Numbered from the stretch's first letter, positions 1-7,550 are shown. The stretch: 12,261 bases of DNA from Planctomycetota bacterium (GCA_024275615.1 JAJRYU010000096.1:1-12261); one strand, 5' to 3'. Notes: generated by a model from the letters alone, not told the origin. A program made the numbers and translations.

Positions 1-115
1 AAAGACTCCAACTTCGGTTTGCCAAGGTGTTCGCCCTAAGGCAAGATGCACCTATTGAGGAAACGCCGCAGAAGCTGTGTCGGACACAGAACGCGATCCA
101 AGGGGCAGACAATTC
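1..115. other. Upstream region of the acyltransferase gene, no supported gene
   Basis: This stretch precedes the MBOAT start. Two plus-strand frames are open from the window edge: one ends at a TGA at 56-58, the other at a TAG at 177-179, inside the MBOAT gene. Either could be the 3' end of a gene lying to the left, but neither fragment has a recognisable motif and both are too short to judge. No promoter of good quality is visible. Acyltransferases of this type often sit next to an AlgJ- or DUF1574-like partner, so the missing left neighbour would be informative. Confidence 0.3.
101..105 (+). promoter_or_regulatory. Ribosome binding site that decides the MBOAT start
   Basis: AGGGG lies 10 nt before the GTG at 116. 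The alternative GTG at 77 has no purine-rich sequence at a usable distance, so this site supports the shorter protein. Confidence 0.5.
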
Positions 116-1555
116 GTGCTATTCAATTCGTTCGACTTTGCTCTGTTCTTACCAATCGTCCTGGCCATTTATTGGTTAGCCCTCCGTAAAAGTATAGTAG
201 CCCAAAATGCATTCCTCTTGCTCGCCAGCTATGTCTTCTATGGCTGGTGGGATTGGCGATTCTTGTCCTTGATTGCCTTCAGCTCTGCCGTCGACTTTGT
301 CGTTGGTATTAGGCTTGCGAAGACAACCATCAGTCGACATCGCAAGTTCTTGCTGGCAACGAGCATTGCCACGAACATCGGGCTTCTGAGTGTTTTCAAA
401 TACTACAATTTTTTCGTCGAGAGTTTGGTCGGCGGAATTGGCGCGCTCGGTTGGACGATCCAGACTCAGACCTTGAACATCGTGCTCCCAGTGGGCATCA
501 GTTTTTATACCTTCCAGACTCTGAGTTACTCCATCGATGTCTATCGCCGAAAGATAGATCCCACAGGTGATATCGTTGCGTTTTTTGCATTCGTCAGCTT
601 TTTCCCTCAGCTCGTCGCCGGTCCTATCGAACGCGCTTCTAATCTATTGCCTCAGTTCTTTAGAAGGCGTTCGTTTGAGCTTGAGGTCTGCGCCGATGGA
701 CTGCGGCAGATTCTCTGGGGATTGTTCAAGAAAGTGGTAATCGCCGACAATTGCGCCTTGATCGTGAACCAAGTCTTCGAAGATCACACGTCTTATTCCG
801 GCAGCACTTTGCTCCTTGCTACAGTCCTATTCGCATTGCAGATCTACGGCGATTTTTCTGGCTATTCGGACATTGCCATCGGCACCGCGAGACTGTTCGG
901 GTTTAGATTGATGAGAAACTTCGCCTTCCCCTATTTCTCGCGCGACATTGCTGAATTCTGGCGCCGCTGGCATATCTCACTCTCGACGTGGTTTCGCGAC
1001 TATGTCTACATTCCCTTGGGAGGTAGCCAGGCCGGATCACTCGCTGGGATTCGCAACGTCATGATCATCTTCGTTGTCAGCGGGTTCTGGCACGGCGCCA
1101 ACTGGACATTCATCGTTTGGGGCGTGCTCCATGCTCTCTATTTCATTCCACTTTTGATCCTGAAGAAGAACAGGCAGCACATAAACATCGTGGCGTCACA
1201 AGGCTTATTACCGAACCCAATCGAGTTCCTGCAGATTCTGACAACCTTCATTTTGACAACACTTGCGTGGGTGTTCTTCAGAGCGAAGTCAGTCGGCCAA
1301 GCCTTGGACTATTTTTCACACATGTTCTCAAGCTCGCTGTTCACGGCTCCGCAGATCGTTCCAGAGAAGATCATACTCGGGCAGATCACGATTCTGTTGG
1401 TGCTTGAGTGGCTGCTGAGAGGAAAACAGCACGGCCTTCAAATTGACAAGCTGAGAGTCCCCCAACCATTGCGCTGGACTCTCTACTATGGCCTAGTACT
1501 CATGATTCTGCTTCTTGGTGATCGAGAGCAAGAATTCATCTACTTTCAATTCTAG
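116..1555 (+). CDS. MBOAT family membrane O-acyltransferase (AlgI-like)
   Basis: This is a polytopic inner-membrane protein of 479 aa, a usual length for AlgI/PatA/DltB-type enzymes. These transfer an acyl group, often acetyl, across the membrane to an exported polymer. Visible family signatures are an MLFNS-type N-terminus, a GPIER motif near residue 169, DFSGYSDIAIG starting at residue 246, the WRRWHISLSTWFRDY block around the conserved His286, and the SGFWHGANW block holding the presumed catalytic His326. The C-terminus EFIYFQF is also typical. About ten or more hydrophobic segments are spread along the chain. I chose GTG 116 because it gives the canonical N-terminus and has AGGGG upstream; starting at GTG 77 would add 13 polar residues. 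The acceptor polymer cannot be inferred, since no polysaccharide synthase or AlgJ-like partner is in view. The family call is firm. Confidence 0.95.
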   Translation: MLFNSFDFALFLPIVLAIYWLALRKSIVAQNAFLLLASYVFYGWWDWRFLSLIAFSSAVDFVVGIRLAKTTISRHRKFLLATSIATNIGLLSVFKYYNFFVESLVGGIGALGWTIQTQTLNIVLPVGISFYTFQTLSYSIDVYRRKIDPTGDIVAFFAFVSFFPQLVAGPIERASNLLPQFFRRRSFELEVCADGLRQILWGLFKKVVIADNCALIVNQVFEDHTSYSGSTLLLATVLFALQIYGDFSGYSDIAIGTARLFGFRLMRNFAFPYFSRDIAEFWRRWHISLSTWFRDYVYIPLGGSQAGSLAGIRNVMIIFVVSGFWHGANWTFIVWGVLHALYFIPLLILKKNRQHINIVASQGLLPNPIEFLQILTTFILTTLAWVFFRAKSVGQALDYFSHMFSSSLFTAPQIVPEKIILGQITILLVLEWLLRGKQHGLQIDKLRVPQPLRWTLYYGLVLMILLLGDREQEFIYFQF

Positions 1556-1629
1556 TCCGCCATGAGTAACGAGAAACGACGAGGTTGGGCGCTCTACTGC
1601 CGTTCATGGCCGCAAGACCGTGATTCATC
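1556..1629. other. Convergent intergenic gap
   Basis: These 74 bases separate the ends of the MBOAT gene and the M28 peptidase gene, which are transcribed towards each other. No stem followed by a T-run is present on either strand, so termination here is probably factor-dependent or weak. Confidence 0.4.
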
Positions 1630-3102
1630 CTATCGACGCGCGCGTTGCTTGGGGGCTGGGTTGTGTTTCAAAGTGTCCTTGAGGTCCGCCACAACGTAGA
1701 GCATGGAAGCAATACATGCAGCCCCCAACTCGAGCTCTCTCTCGTTGACACTTGAGAAGACATCGTTCCTTGAATGATGCAGATCGAAATAGCGATGACC
1801 ATCAGGACGAAAGCCCATCAGAATGACACCGGACGCGCGCATTGGTGAGACATCGGCTCCGCCGCCACCTCCGTAGACTTTCCCCGCCCCGGCGTTAACC
1901 AAGAGTTTGGCAATTTCATCCAACACAATCTTGGCCTCTTTGTGGGCATCCGAAGAAAAACCGCGGGGTGTGAACCCGCCGGAATCTGACTCAAGGGCCA
2001 AGACATGTTTGTCCATCTCCGCAAGGTGCGCCCGGTAGTAGGCTCGACCGCCACGAAGACCGTTCTCTTCATTCATGAAAAGGACGCAACGAATGGTACG
2101 TTTGGGTTTGAAGCCCATCTCCTTGATGAGACGCAAGGCCTCTACGGAATGCATGCAACCAGCACCATCATCGTGGGCACCATCACCCGTCGTCCAGGCG
2201 TCCAAGTGGCCGCCGACGACGAGGATTTCGTCTGGTTTCTCGCTTCCAGTAATTTCGCCAATCACGTTGTAGGACAACTCGTCCTTGAACCACTGGCTAT
2301 CGAGTTTCAGGCAAACTTTGACGCCCTTTTTGTTCTTGAGGAGCGCACTCAGTCGATCAGCACCCAGCATGCTGACGGCCCCAGCAGGTATCTTCTCGAC
2401 GCCATCTTGATAACTCATGGCTCCGGTGTGCGGTGCATCATCGCTGCGGGTGGAAACCGAACGAACGATCACAGCAACAGCACCAACCTTGCCGGCCTCA
2501 GCGGCACCTCGAGTTCTTTGGCGTACGGCCCCGCCGTAAGCTTGCCCCGTCGACAACAAGGTCTGATCCATGGGTCGATTGAAAAAGACGATCTTGCCCT
2601 TCGCTTGGTCACCAATTCTGCGGAGTTGCCCAATGCTCTGCACTTCAAGAACTTCAGCAGTAATGCCTTCAAGCGGTGTGGGGACGCTGCCTCCCAGAGG
2701 CGTGAAAGGCAACCTAGTTGATTCGGCATTGGCAGGAGAAGTCACTCTAAGCGAGGGGTTATTCCCAGGCTCCCAATGCGGGACCATCACTTCTTCAAGA
2801 TGAACATTGTCAAATTCAAGCCTCTCCATCAGCTGTTTGGCCCAAAGGACGGCCGCGGCCGCACCGGGGGATCCAGACACACGCTTGGGCACAGTGGCGC
2901 ACATCTCCCGCAAATGCTCGTAGGCCTGACCGTGTTTCAAAGACGTACGAATCATCTCGCGAATGCGCGTGCGGTAGCCGCGCACCTCTTTGATCACGGC
3001 CTTATTGGGCTGTTCCCCACTTGCGGCTTTCTCTTGGGCACAAAGCGTGAACGCAGATATCAAAACGAGAAAGAAAGCAGTGAGTGGCTTATGGTCGGAC
3101 AT
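1630..3102 (-). CDS. Exported M28 family zinc peptidase, carboxypeptidase Q-like
   Basis: A 490-aa exopeptidase predicted to remove single residues from peptides outside the cytoplasm. It opens with a signal peptide (hydrophobic core about residues 7-20, likely cut after LCA at residue 22). A protease-associated (PA) domain follows at about 147-262, and then the M28 catalytic domain. All five metal ligand positions are recognisable: His299 in GGHLDAW, Asp311 in AHDDGAG, Glu345/Glu346 in MNEENGLRGG, Asp373 in ESDSGG, and His442 or His443 in DLHHSRND. The AHDDGAG and FMNEENGLRGG blocks resemble plasma glutamate carboxypeptidase (carboxypeptidase Q). An in-frame ATG at 3150 would add 16 polar residues before the signal peptide, so I prefer 3102, though neither ATG has a clear Shine-Dalgarno. 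The C-terminal tail is basic (KQRARR). It lies downstream of another exported peptidase on the same strand, suggesting joint use in peptide scavenging. Confidence 0.93.
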   Translation of the reverse strand: MSDHKPLTAFFLVLISAFTLCAQEKAASGEQPNKAVIKEVRGYRTRIREMIRTSLKHGQAYEHLREMCATVPKRVSGSPGAAAAVLWAKQLMERLEFDNVHLEEVMVPHWEPGNNPSLRVTSPANAESTRLPFTPLGGSVPTPLEGITAEVLEVQSIGQLRRIGDQAKGKIVFFNRPMDQTLLSTGQAYGGAVRQRTRGAAEAGKVGAVAVIVRSVSTRSDDAPHTGAMSYQDGVEKIPAGAVSMLGADRLSALLKNKKGVKVCLKLDSQWFKDELSYNVIGEITGSEKPDEILVVGGHLDAWTTGDGAHDDGAGCMHSVEALRLIKEMGFKPKRTIRCVLFMNEENGLRGGRAYYRAHLAEMDKHVLALESDSGGFTPRGFSSDAHKEAKIVLDEIAKLLVNAGAGKVYGGGGGADVSPMRASGVILMGFRPDGHRYFDLHHSRNDVFSSVNERELELGAACIASMLYVVADLKDTLKHNPAPKQRARR

Positions 3103-3267
3103 GGATCGATGCTCGGTTGAATTTTGGAGGAAATTGGCGGTCGAGTTCATTGGGCAGTGGACATCATTGGCGATTGAAGAACAAGAGGCAGACCAGGAGC
3201 TGACAGGATGCGGCGGTCCCGGCGCGGGAGCCGGCAGGATGTCAGCTCTCTTGGTATGAGCACTTGG
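3103..3267. other. Intergenic spacer between the two peptidase genes
   Basis: These 165 bases lie between the C1 peptidase stop and the M28 start, both on the minus strand. The C1-proximal part carries a long hairpin (annotated separately). The M28-proximal 90 bases contain no convincing promoter hexamers and no strong ribosome binding site. Short reading frames across it lack a start context and are not credible genes. Confidence 0.45.
3197..3248 (-). terminator. Large GC-rich hairpin after the C1 peptidase gene (possible terminator)
   Basis: GAGCTGACA (3197-3205) is perfectly complementary to TGTCAGCTC (3240-3248). Inside this 9-bp stem, after a 5/6-nt internal loop, CGGC (3211-3214) pairs with GCCG (3230-3233), and TCCC (3217-3220) pairs with GGGA (3226-3229) around a 5-nt GGCGC loop. 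It begins 19 nt past the C1 peptidase stop. Read on the minus strand it is followed by T/C-rich sequence (CTCTTGTTCTTC), not a clean T-run. It may therefore be an imperfect terminator, an mRNA-stabilising 3' structure, or a structure limiting read-through into the M28 gene. The fold is seen directly; the role is inferred. Confidence 0.5.
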
Positions 3268-4401
3268 TCAGAGCTTGAATTGTTTCTTGATCTCGGGCGT
3301 GAGGCCATCTTTGTGGACCATGTATGAGAGCATCTTGGCCGCAACGTAATTGCGAGACATGAACAAGTAACCCTTGTACTTGCCTACTTTTCCCCAAGAA
3401 TTCTTGGTGAGATACCAAGTCTTGCCATCTTTATCCTTAGCCATGCCAACGATGTGCATGAGATGATCATCAGATGTCTTGCCGTCCTTGAACATCTTGA
3501 GACGCCATTTGTCAGTGACACCATTCTTCTCAATTTCCGCTGGCATGGAAGCTGTGCCTGGTCCCATCTTGAAACCCTTTTCGGAGACGTCCATGTCGGC
3601 AGCAACGGAGTAGCCATGGCTGACGGCGTAGTCGATACCGGCCATCATCTGCTTCACATTCACATTGAGATACTGGTCGTCGTGATACCAATTGTCTTGA
3701 ACGGTCAGAGTGGCGCGTTTGCCAAAGGGGGTATAGCCGAATGACATGACTTCGACGTAGTCACTATAAGGAATCTTAAGAACATCGTCGGCGTATTCCT
3801 TGGGCGTCACCATACGATCGCCGACTTTGAACGTCTTAGGTAACTCACCCAAGTAGGCACTCAGGACTCCGCGAAAAGCAGCTTCCCATTTCGGGCTTAG
3901 TCGTTTGAGGCCAGCAGCCTTTTTCTTGGGAGCTTTGCCAGCGTACGCTTTTGCCATGGCGGTCAGCACTCGAGATAGCTCGCCGTGATTGTGTGTCATC
4001 TCGCCAACGCTCAGGCCGCGATAGGCAGACTGGGGTACGATTCCATACTTCTTCACCACCAGCATGATGTCGTGCGACAAACCGCCTTCGCTAAACTGGG
4101 ACTGACTTCGATGCTGAATAAAGCGTTTGCCTTTTTCGAGATAGGTAAAGAAAACGGGATAGATCTCGGAAAGATCCGATGGTTTGCCCGTGAGACGTTC
4201 CAACTCGGATTCAAGGTATGACGTCGTTGCGAATGACCAGCAAGTACCGGTACGACCTTGATTCTCGACAGGTAGCCTCTGGACTTCAGAAATGATGGTG
4301 AACTTACCGTCTTGGGTTTTGGAAAACCCGTCCCCCTGCGCCGCAACGGATGCGGATACAAGGGCCAAGAGTGCGAGAAATAGGGTGAAACGTTGAAACA
4401 T
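3268..4401 (-). CDS. Exported C1B (PepC/bleomycin hydrolase-like) cysteine peptidase
   Basis: A 377-aa papain-fold cysteine peptidase with an N-terminal signal peptide (core about residues 5-19, likely cut after VAA near residue 21). The catalytic set is complete: oxyanion Gln48 and nucleophile Cys54 in NQGRTGTCWSFA, His313 in DDHLMHIVGM, and Asn334 in LTKNSWG. The Cys-to-His spacing of about 259 residues is much larger than in ordinary papains and fits the C1B group (aminopeptidase C, bleomycin hydrolase). C1B enzymes are usually cytosolic and somewhat longer, so the export signal is notable. Start 4401 is chosen because AAAGGA lies 9 nt upstream and the signal peptide begins there; an in-frame ATG at 4464 would prepend 21 polar residues and run into the neighbouring promoter region. 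It is likely an aminopeptidase or oligopeptidase; exact specificity is not readable. Confidence 0.88.
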   Translation of the reverse strand: MFQRFTLFLALLALVSASVAAQGDGFSKTQDGKFTIISEVQRLPVENQGRTGTCWSFATTSYLESELERLTGKPSDLSEIYPVFFTYLEKGKRFIQHRSQSQFSEGGLSHDIMLVVKKYGIVPQSAYRGLSVGEMTHNHGELSRVLTAMAKAYAGKAPKKKAAGLKRLSPKWEAAFRGVLSAYLGELPKTFKVGDRMVTPKEYADDVLKIPYSDYVEVMSFGYTPFGKRATLTVQDNWYHDDQYLNVNVKQMMAGIDYAVSHGYSVAADMDVSEKGFKMGPGTASMPAEIEKNGVTDKWRLKMFKDGKTSDDHLMHIVGMAKDKDGKTWYLTKNSWGKVGKYKGYLFMSRNYVAAKMLSYMVHKDGLTPEIKKQFKL

Positions 4402-4426
4402 CAGACGAAGTCCTTTCAGGTCAAAA

Positions 4427-4464
4427 TAGCATTCTGTCGGCACCTTAGCATACTGTCTGGGCAC
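4427..4464. repeat. Imperfect tandem direct repeat in the divergent promoter, possible operator
   Basis: TAGCATTCTGTCGGCAC (4427-4443) is repeated as TAGCATACTGTCTGGGCAC (4446-4464). The copies differ by one substitution and a 2-nt insertion, and their starts are 19 bp apart. The placement between two divergent genes suggests a regulator binding site; a chance local duplication is also possible. Confidence 0.45.
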
Positions 4465-4470
4465 GAAAAC

Positions 4471-4476
4471 GAGGAG
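4471..4476 (+). promoter_or_regulatory. Ribosome binding site of the exonuclease gene
   Basis: GAGGAG lies 5 nt before the ATG at 4482, fixing that start. Confidence 0.7.
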
Positions 4477-4481
4477 TCCCC

Positions 4482-5378
4482 ATGATCGTAAAACGGCTTC
4501 ATGTCATTGACGCAACCGCGACGCTCTTCCGAGCTTATTTCGGCATGGCGAAAATTCAGGCTCCGGATGGGCGGGAAGTCGGCGGTCTCTTGGGATTTGG
4601 GCAAACTTTGGCTCGTTTCGTCCGGGAAGTCGGTCCTCAACACGTTTCTTTGGTCTTTGATGGTCCAGAAAAGACATTTAGGCATGACATTTTTCCCGAC
4701 TACAAGGCCAATCGCCCCGCCCCCCCTGAAGATATGGAACACCAATTTGGTCTCGCCATCGAAGTGGCTAAGGCCTTGGGCTTTCCCTGTTTCCACGCTG
4801 AGGGTTTCGAAGCCGATGATTTGATGGCCACCATGGCCAAGCGCGCGAACGAGGCCAACATTGAAACTGTGCTCATAACCCCCGACAAAGACGTTCATCA
4901 GGTCATCGCACCGGGTATCTACGTCATGGACCCCAAGAGCTTTCAGCTCATTGACGAAGCCGCTGTTGAGAAGCGATTCGGAATTCGGCCACAATTCCTT
5001 GTCGACTTCCTGGCACTCGCCGGCGACAGCACTGATAACGTGCCCGGAGTCCGGGGCGTGGGGCCGAAGAGTGCAACGACTCTCGTGGCAGCTCTGGGCT
5101 CGGTGAGAGACATATATGAGCGCCTACCAGAGGTCGCAGAACTCCCCATGAGGGGAGCCAAGTCAATCGCCAAGAAACTTGCAGAGCAACGGGACTCCGC
5201 CTTCTTGAGCTTGAAACTTGTGCGACTCAGAGAAGATGTACCTCTGTCAGATGAAATGCTCAACTTGAAACATCTGCGGTATCATGGTCCCAAGGAAGAC
5301 GCAGACGCACTTTTCGATGAGTTGGGCTTCCATGCTCCTCTCCGTAATCTTCGATCTCTTGTCAGACTAGGCGATTAG
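4482..5378 (+). CDS. Stand-alone 5'-3' exonuclease (PolA N-terminal domain/YpcP-Xni type)
   Basis: A 298-aa cytoplasmic FEN-type nuclease equivalent to the 5'-nuclease domain of DNA polymerase I without the polymerase. Such enzymes trim 5' flaps and remove RNA primers. The PIN-like N-terminal domain shows acidic metal ligands at Asp10 (VIDATATLFRAYFG), Asp60 (VFDGPEKTFRHD), Glu110/Asp112/Asp113 (FEADDLMA) and Asp135/Asp137 (TPDKDVH). The H3TH DNA-binding part starts near residue 172, with Asp182 and Asp185 in LAGDSTDNVPGVRGVGPKSA. The motif set appears complete, so the enzyme should be active. Its length matches the Bacillus YpcP class better than the shorter E. coli Xni. The chain ends after the nuclease fold, with the stop at 5376-5378, so it is a separate gene and not a broken polA. 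Its start is set by GAGGAG 5 nt upstream. Confidence 0.93.
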   Translation: MIVKRLHVIDATATLFRAYFGMAKIQAPDGREVGGLLGFGQTLARFVREVGPQHVSLVFDGPEKTFRHDIFPDYKANRPAPPEDMEHQFGLAIEVAKALGFPCFHAEGFEADDLMATMAKRANEANIETVLITPDKDVHQVIAPGIYVMDPKSFQLIDEAAVEKRFGIRPQFLVDFLALAGDSTDNVPGVRGVGPKSATTLVAALGSVRDIYERLPEVAELPMRGAKSIAKKLAEQRDSAFLSLKLVRLREDVPLSDEMLNLKHLRYHGPKEDADALFDELGFHAPLRNLRSLVRLGD

Positions 5379-5564
5379 CCTGCCCTTGGTCGTTTCGCAA
5401 CTTCGGAACATTGAAGTGAACGGTCATTCCAGAAAACTCTTTAGCTTGGACTGTTTGCGGCATCATGTACAGACGAAGCGGACGGGACACCAGTCTCGGC
5501 CTTGGCTCATCTCCAATCCTCCGGCACGGTTAGCCGCGACACGTCCTCTCTTGCCCGACCTCAG
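5379..5564. other. Convergent intergenic gap, no gene or clear terminator
   Basis: These 186 bases separate the exonuclease gene from the end of the three-gene minus-strand operon. I see only a weak 4-bp stem (CGGC/GCCG near 5523-5537) and no T-run on either strand. Short open frames here have no start context or domain signal. Confidence 0.4.
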
Positions 5565-7550
5565 CTACTCGACCGTTACTTGAATGGCATTGCTAAGTGC
5601 CACCCAAGAGCCGTTCGCACCGGTAGTCAAGATCGCACACTGAAAAGTTGTCAAGAGCCCTGGTGGGATATTCGGGAGTATGACGCCGAAGATGCCATCT
5701 CCGGAAATGGCAGTGTTAAAGAGAGGGTTCAAGCCATCGGTCAAATTGCCATCAGCCAGAACAACGATACCCGTTGGAATGCCCGAGAGAGGATCGACTG
5801 CTCCGCCAATATCTAACTGGCCAATGAATGGATAAACGGCCGCTAGCGGATTGAGGACACCACCAAGCACCATGACGGGCATGTTGGGTTCACCAGAAAA
5901 TTCAAGAACCATACTTTCGTTGGCTTTCACCTTTGAAAAAAATGGCCCGCCAAAACCACCCTCAAGCAAGTCAAAATTAGCATTCCTCGTTTCGCCAATC
6001 TTGAATGTAGCGAAACCCGGCTGCTGGGGTTGCCCCAAAGGTGGTAAGAAATCATAAACCCAAATGTCGTCAATGTTGAAGTCATGAGTGTTCGCCGTGA
6101 CGAAACCACCGTGATCCGTTGAACCTCTGAATACCAGCCGCACGATCTGTCCAGCGAACGCGCTCAAGTCCACATCATGTCGAAACCAACCATTGTCCAC
6201 TTCATTCGGCCATCCGGTATAGATATTGTCAATCCACGGACCGAAGACGTCTGAAGTCAGGACGCCCGTTTGCATATTCAAGACATCAATGCTCAGTAAG
6301 TTCGTGTTCGGTTGCCCCGCTGTGAACAAGATGCTGAGCCAAAAACTCAACTTCGGAGACGTGAGGTTGGTAAAATCGAGACACGGCGACCTTAAGCTGA
6401 CAATCGGTTGTTGTGAATCCAGATCGATCAAACTTGCCCATTGGCCATCCCCCACGGTATGGTCGCCTGGCATGCCTGGTCGTAGTCCGGGGGTGGCAAA
6501 GAACCACTCGGATCCTTTGCCAGTACTATCTGTCACCTCTTGGGTCCAACCGAAAGGTGGAACAATCAGATTCGTTCGATTGAGCGATTCGAAGTCCTCA
6601 ATATAAGGAAAGCTCACAACCCGCAATTCGCCGCCGCTTCTTATCGTGGCGGTCAATGTATCATTCCCCTGTTCCTGGTCCCCCACCAAGACGGCCGTCA
6701 CAACAACACTATGTGGACCGATCGCCCCAAAGTCTGAGAAACTCGTGAAGGTGTATGAAAACTTCTCTGACGGCAAGACGGTTTGAGACAAGACGGCGAA
6801 TTCGGTAACAGGCGCTCCATCATCAACAACGAGAGTCACAGACACGATGGCACCCGGCAGAAGGTTCGTTGTCCCCAAGTTCATGAACTCAACTACCACA
6901 TGCTCCAGGCTGCTCAATTGCTGGCAGAACTGGGGATCGGGCACCGGTGCCAGAATCGAGTGTGAACAGATGTCCAGGACAAAAGGGCCTGAAACGCTAT
7001 AGTGAACATTCACTGCCGGGATCGCCGGGTAACCGATATCAAAGTAGTCTGATGCTGTTCCGCTACGGATCGTCAAGTCAGCATTGCTTGCGAACGGAAG
7101 GCCTACGGCAGTTGCTGAAAACCCTCGAATAAACTCGAAATCTGGGCTCGTCAGAATGAATCCACGCTTGGTACCAGCGGGAACTAAGACATTCAATGAC
7201 AAGCCGAGTGGGGACCAGAATCCCGGCCCCAAGCCAAGAATGCCTGTCGCAGTGCCCACAAGCTGCCATTGTGCAGGCTTATCCTCTCGGCCAACATAGC
7301 TGCCCCCATCCTTGGTCGTCCAGACTTCGTAGTTGCTCAGAAATCCAAGATTGGGCGAGATCGGAGTGCTGCCAATCACATCGAAATCATCCACAACGAT
7401 GTTTTTCGTCGCTTCAATATCAAAACGAAACGCCTGCTCAGTGGCGTCGATACCTATCGAACCTGTATTCACTTGGCTTAGGACCGGCGGGGCAACAAAA
7501 AGCGCCAGAAGAAGGACAACAACTGAGAGCTTGCGAGAGGCTGTCATCAT
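5565..7550 (-). CDS. Exported multidomain protein: jelly-roll-like N-terminus, CARDB-like, MAM-like, conserved C-terminal domain
   Basis: A 661-aa protein with a clear signal peptide (core about residues 8-20, likely cut after VLS at 25). Residues 26-185 form a beta-rich domain with the pattern FDIEATKNIVVDDFDV ... YEVWTTKDGGSYVG ... PLGLSLNVLVPAG ... GFILTS, a type common in exported proteins of planctomycetes. Residues about 210-305 look like a CARDB-type Ig fold (EFMNLGTTNLLPG). Residues about 315-500 resemble a MAM or jelly-roll domain (FPYIEDFE ... SPKLSFWL ... DVDLSAFAGQIVRLVFRG ... IDDIWV). Residues about 510-661 form a domain shared with the upstream neighbour. No catalytic motif or membrane anchor is seen, so a binding or structural role outside the cell is the best guess. 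Two adjacent ATGs (7550, 7547) are possible starts; GGAG at 7556-7559 lies 5 and 8 nt away. It overlaps the previous stop by 3 nt. Confidence 0.82.
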   Translation of the reverse strand: MMTASRKLSVVVLLLALFVAPPVLSQVNTGSIGIDATEQAFRFDIEATKNIVVDDFDVIGSTPISPNLGFLSNYEVWTTKDGGSYVGREDKPAQWQLVGTATGILGLGPGFWSPLGLSLNVLVPAGTKRGFILTSPDFEFIRGFSATAVGLPFASNADLTIRSGTASDYFDIGYPAIPAVNVHYSVSGPFVLDICSHSILAPVPDPQFCQQLSSLEHVVVEFMNLGTTNLLPGAIVSVTLVVDDGAPVTEFAVLSQTVLPSEKFSYTFTSFSDFGAIGPHSVVVTAVLVGDQEQGNDTLTATIRSGGELRVVSFPYIEDFESLNRTNLIVPPFGWTQEVTDSTGKGSEWFFATPGLRPGMPGDHTVGDGQWASLIDLDSQQPIVSLRSPCLDFTNLTSPKLSFWLSILFTAGQPNTNLLSIDVLNMQTGVLTSDVFGPWIDNIYTGWPNEVDNGWFRHDVDLSAFAGQIVRLVFRGSTDHGGFVTANTHDFNIDDIWVYDFLPPLGQPQQPGFATFKIGETRNANFDLLEGGFGGPFFSKVKANESMVLEFSGEPNMPVMVLGGVLNPLAAVYPFIGQLDIGGAVDPLSGIPTGIVVLADGNLTDGLNPLFNTAISGDGIFGVILPNIPPGLLTTFQCAILTTGANGSWVALSNAIQVTVE

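Larger units (their letters stand above)
4402..4481. promoter_or_regulatory. Divergent promoter region of the C1 peptidase and exonuclease genes
   Basis: These 80 bases must carry both promoters, since the two genes face away from each other. No strong sigma-70 pair is visible. CATACT near 4449-4454 on the plus strand and TATGCT at about the same place on the minus strand are weak -10 candidates. A tandem direct repeat (4427-4464) sits in the middle. Ribosome binding sites flank both ends: AAAGGA at 4411-4416 on the minus strand and GAGGAG at 4471-4476 on the plus strand. Confidence 0.5.

Noticed and set aside
3..179. Possible end of an upstream gene overlapping the MBOAT start
   Set aside because: Only 58 codons are visible, with no recognisable motif; it would overlap the MBOAT gene by 64 nt, so I did not call it.
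1559..1610. Inverted repeat GCCATGA (1559-1565) / TCATGGC (1604-1610) between convergent genes, considered as a terminator
   Set aside because: The stem is only 7 bp with a 38-nt loop and there is no T-run; it is probably chance.
2005..2721. A 238-codon plus-strand open frame opposite the M28 peptidase gene
   Set aside because: It lies wholly antisense to a gene with complete M28 metal ligands, and its translation has no domain signal.
4416..4994. A 192-codon minus-strand open frame opposite the exonuclease gene
   Set aside because: It is antisense to a gene with all FEN nuclease motifs, and it would also cover the divergent promoter and the start of the C1 peptidase gene.
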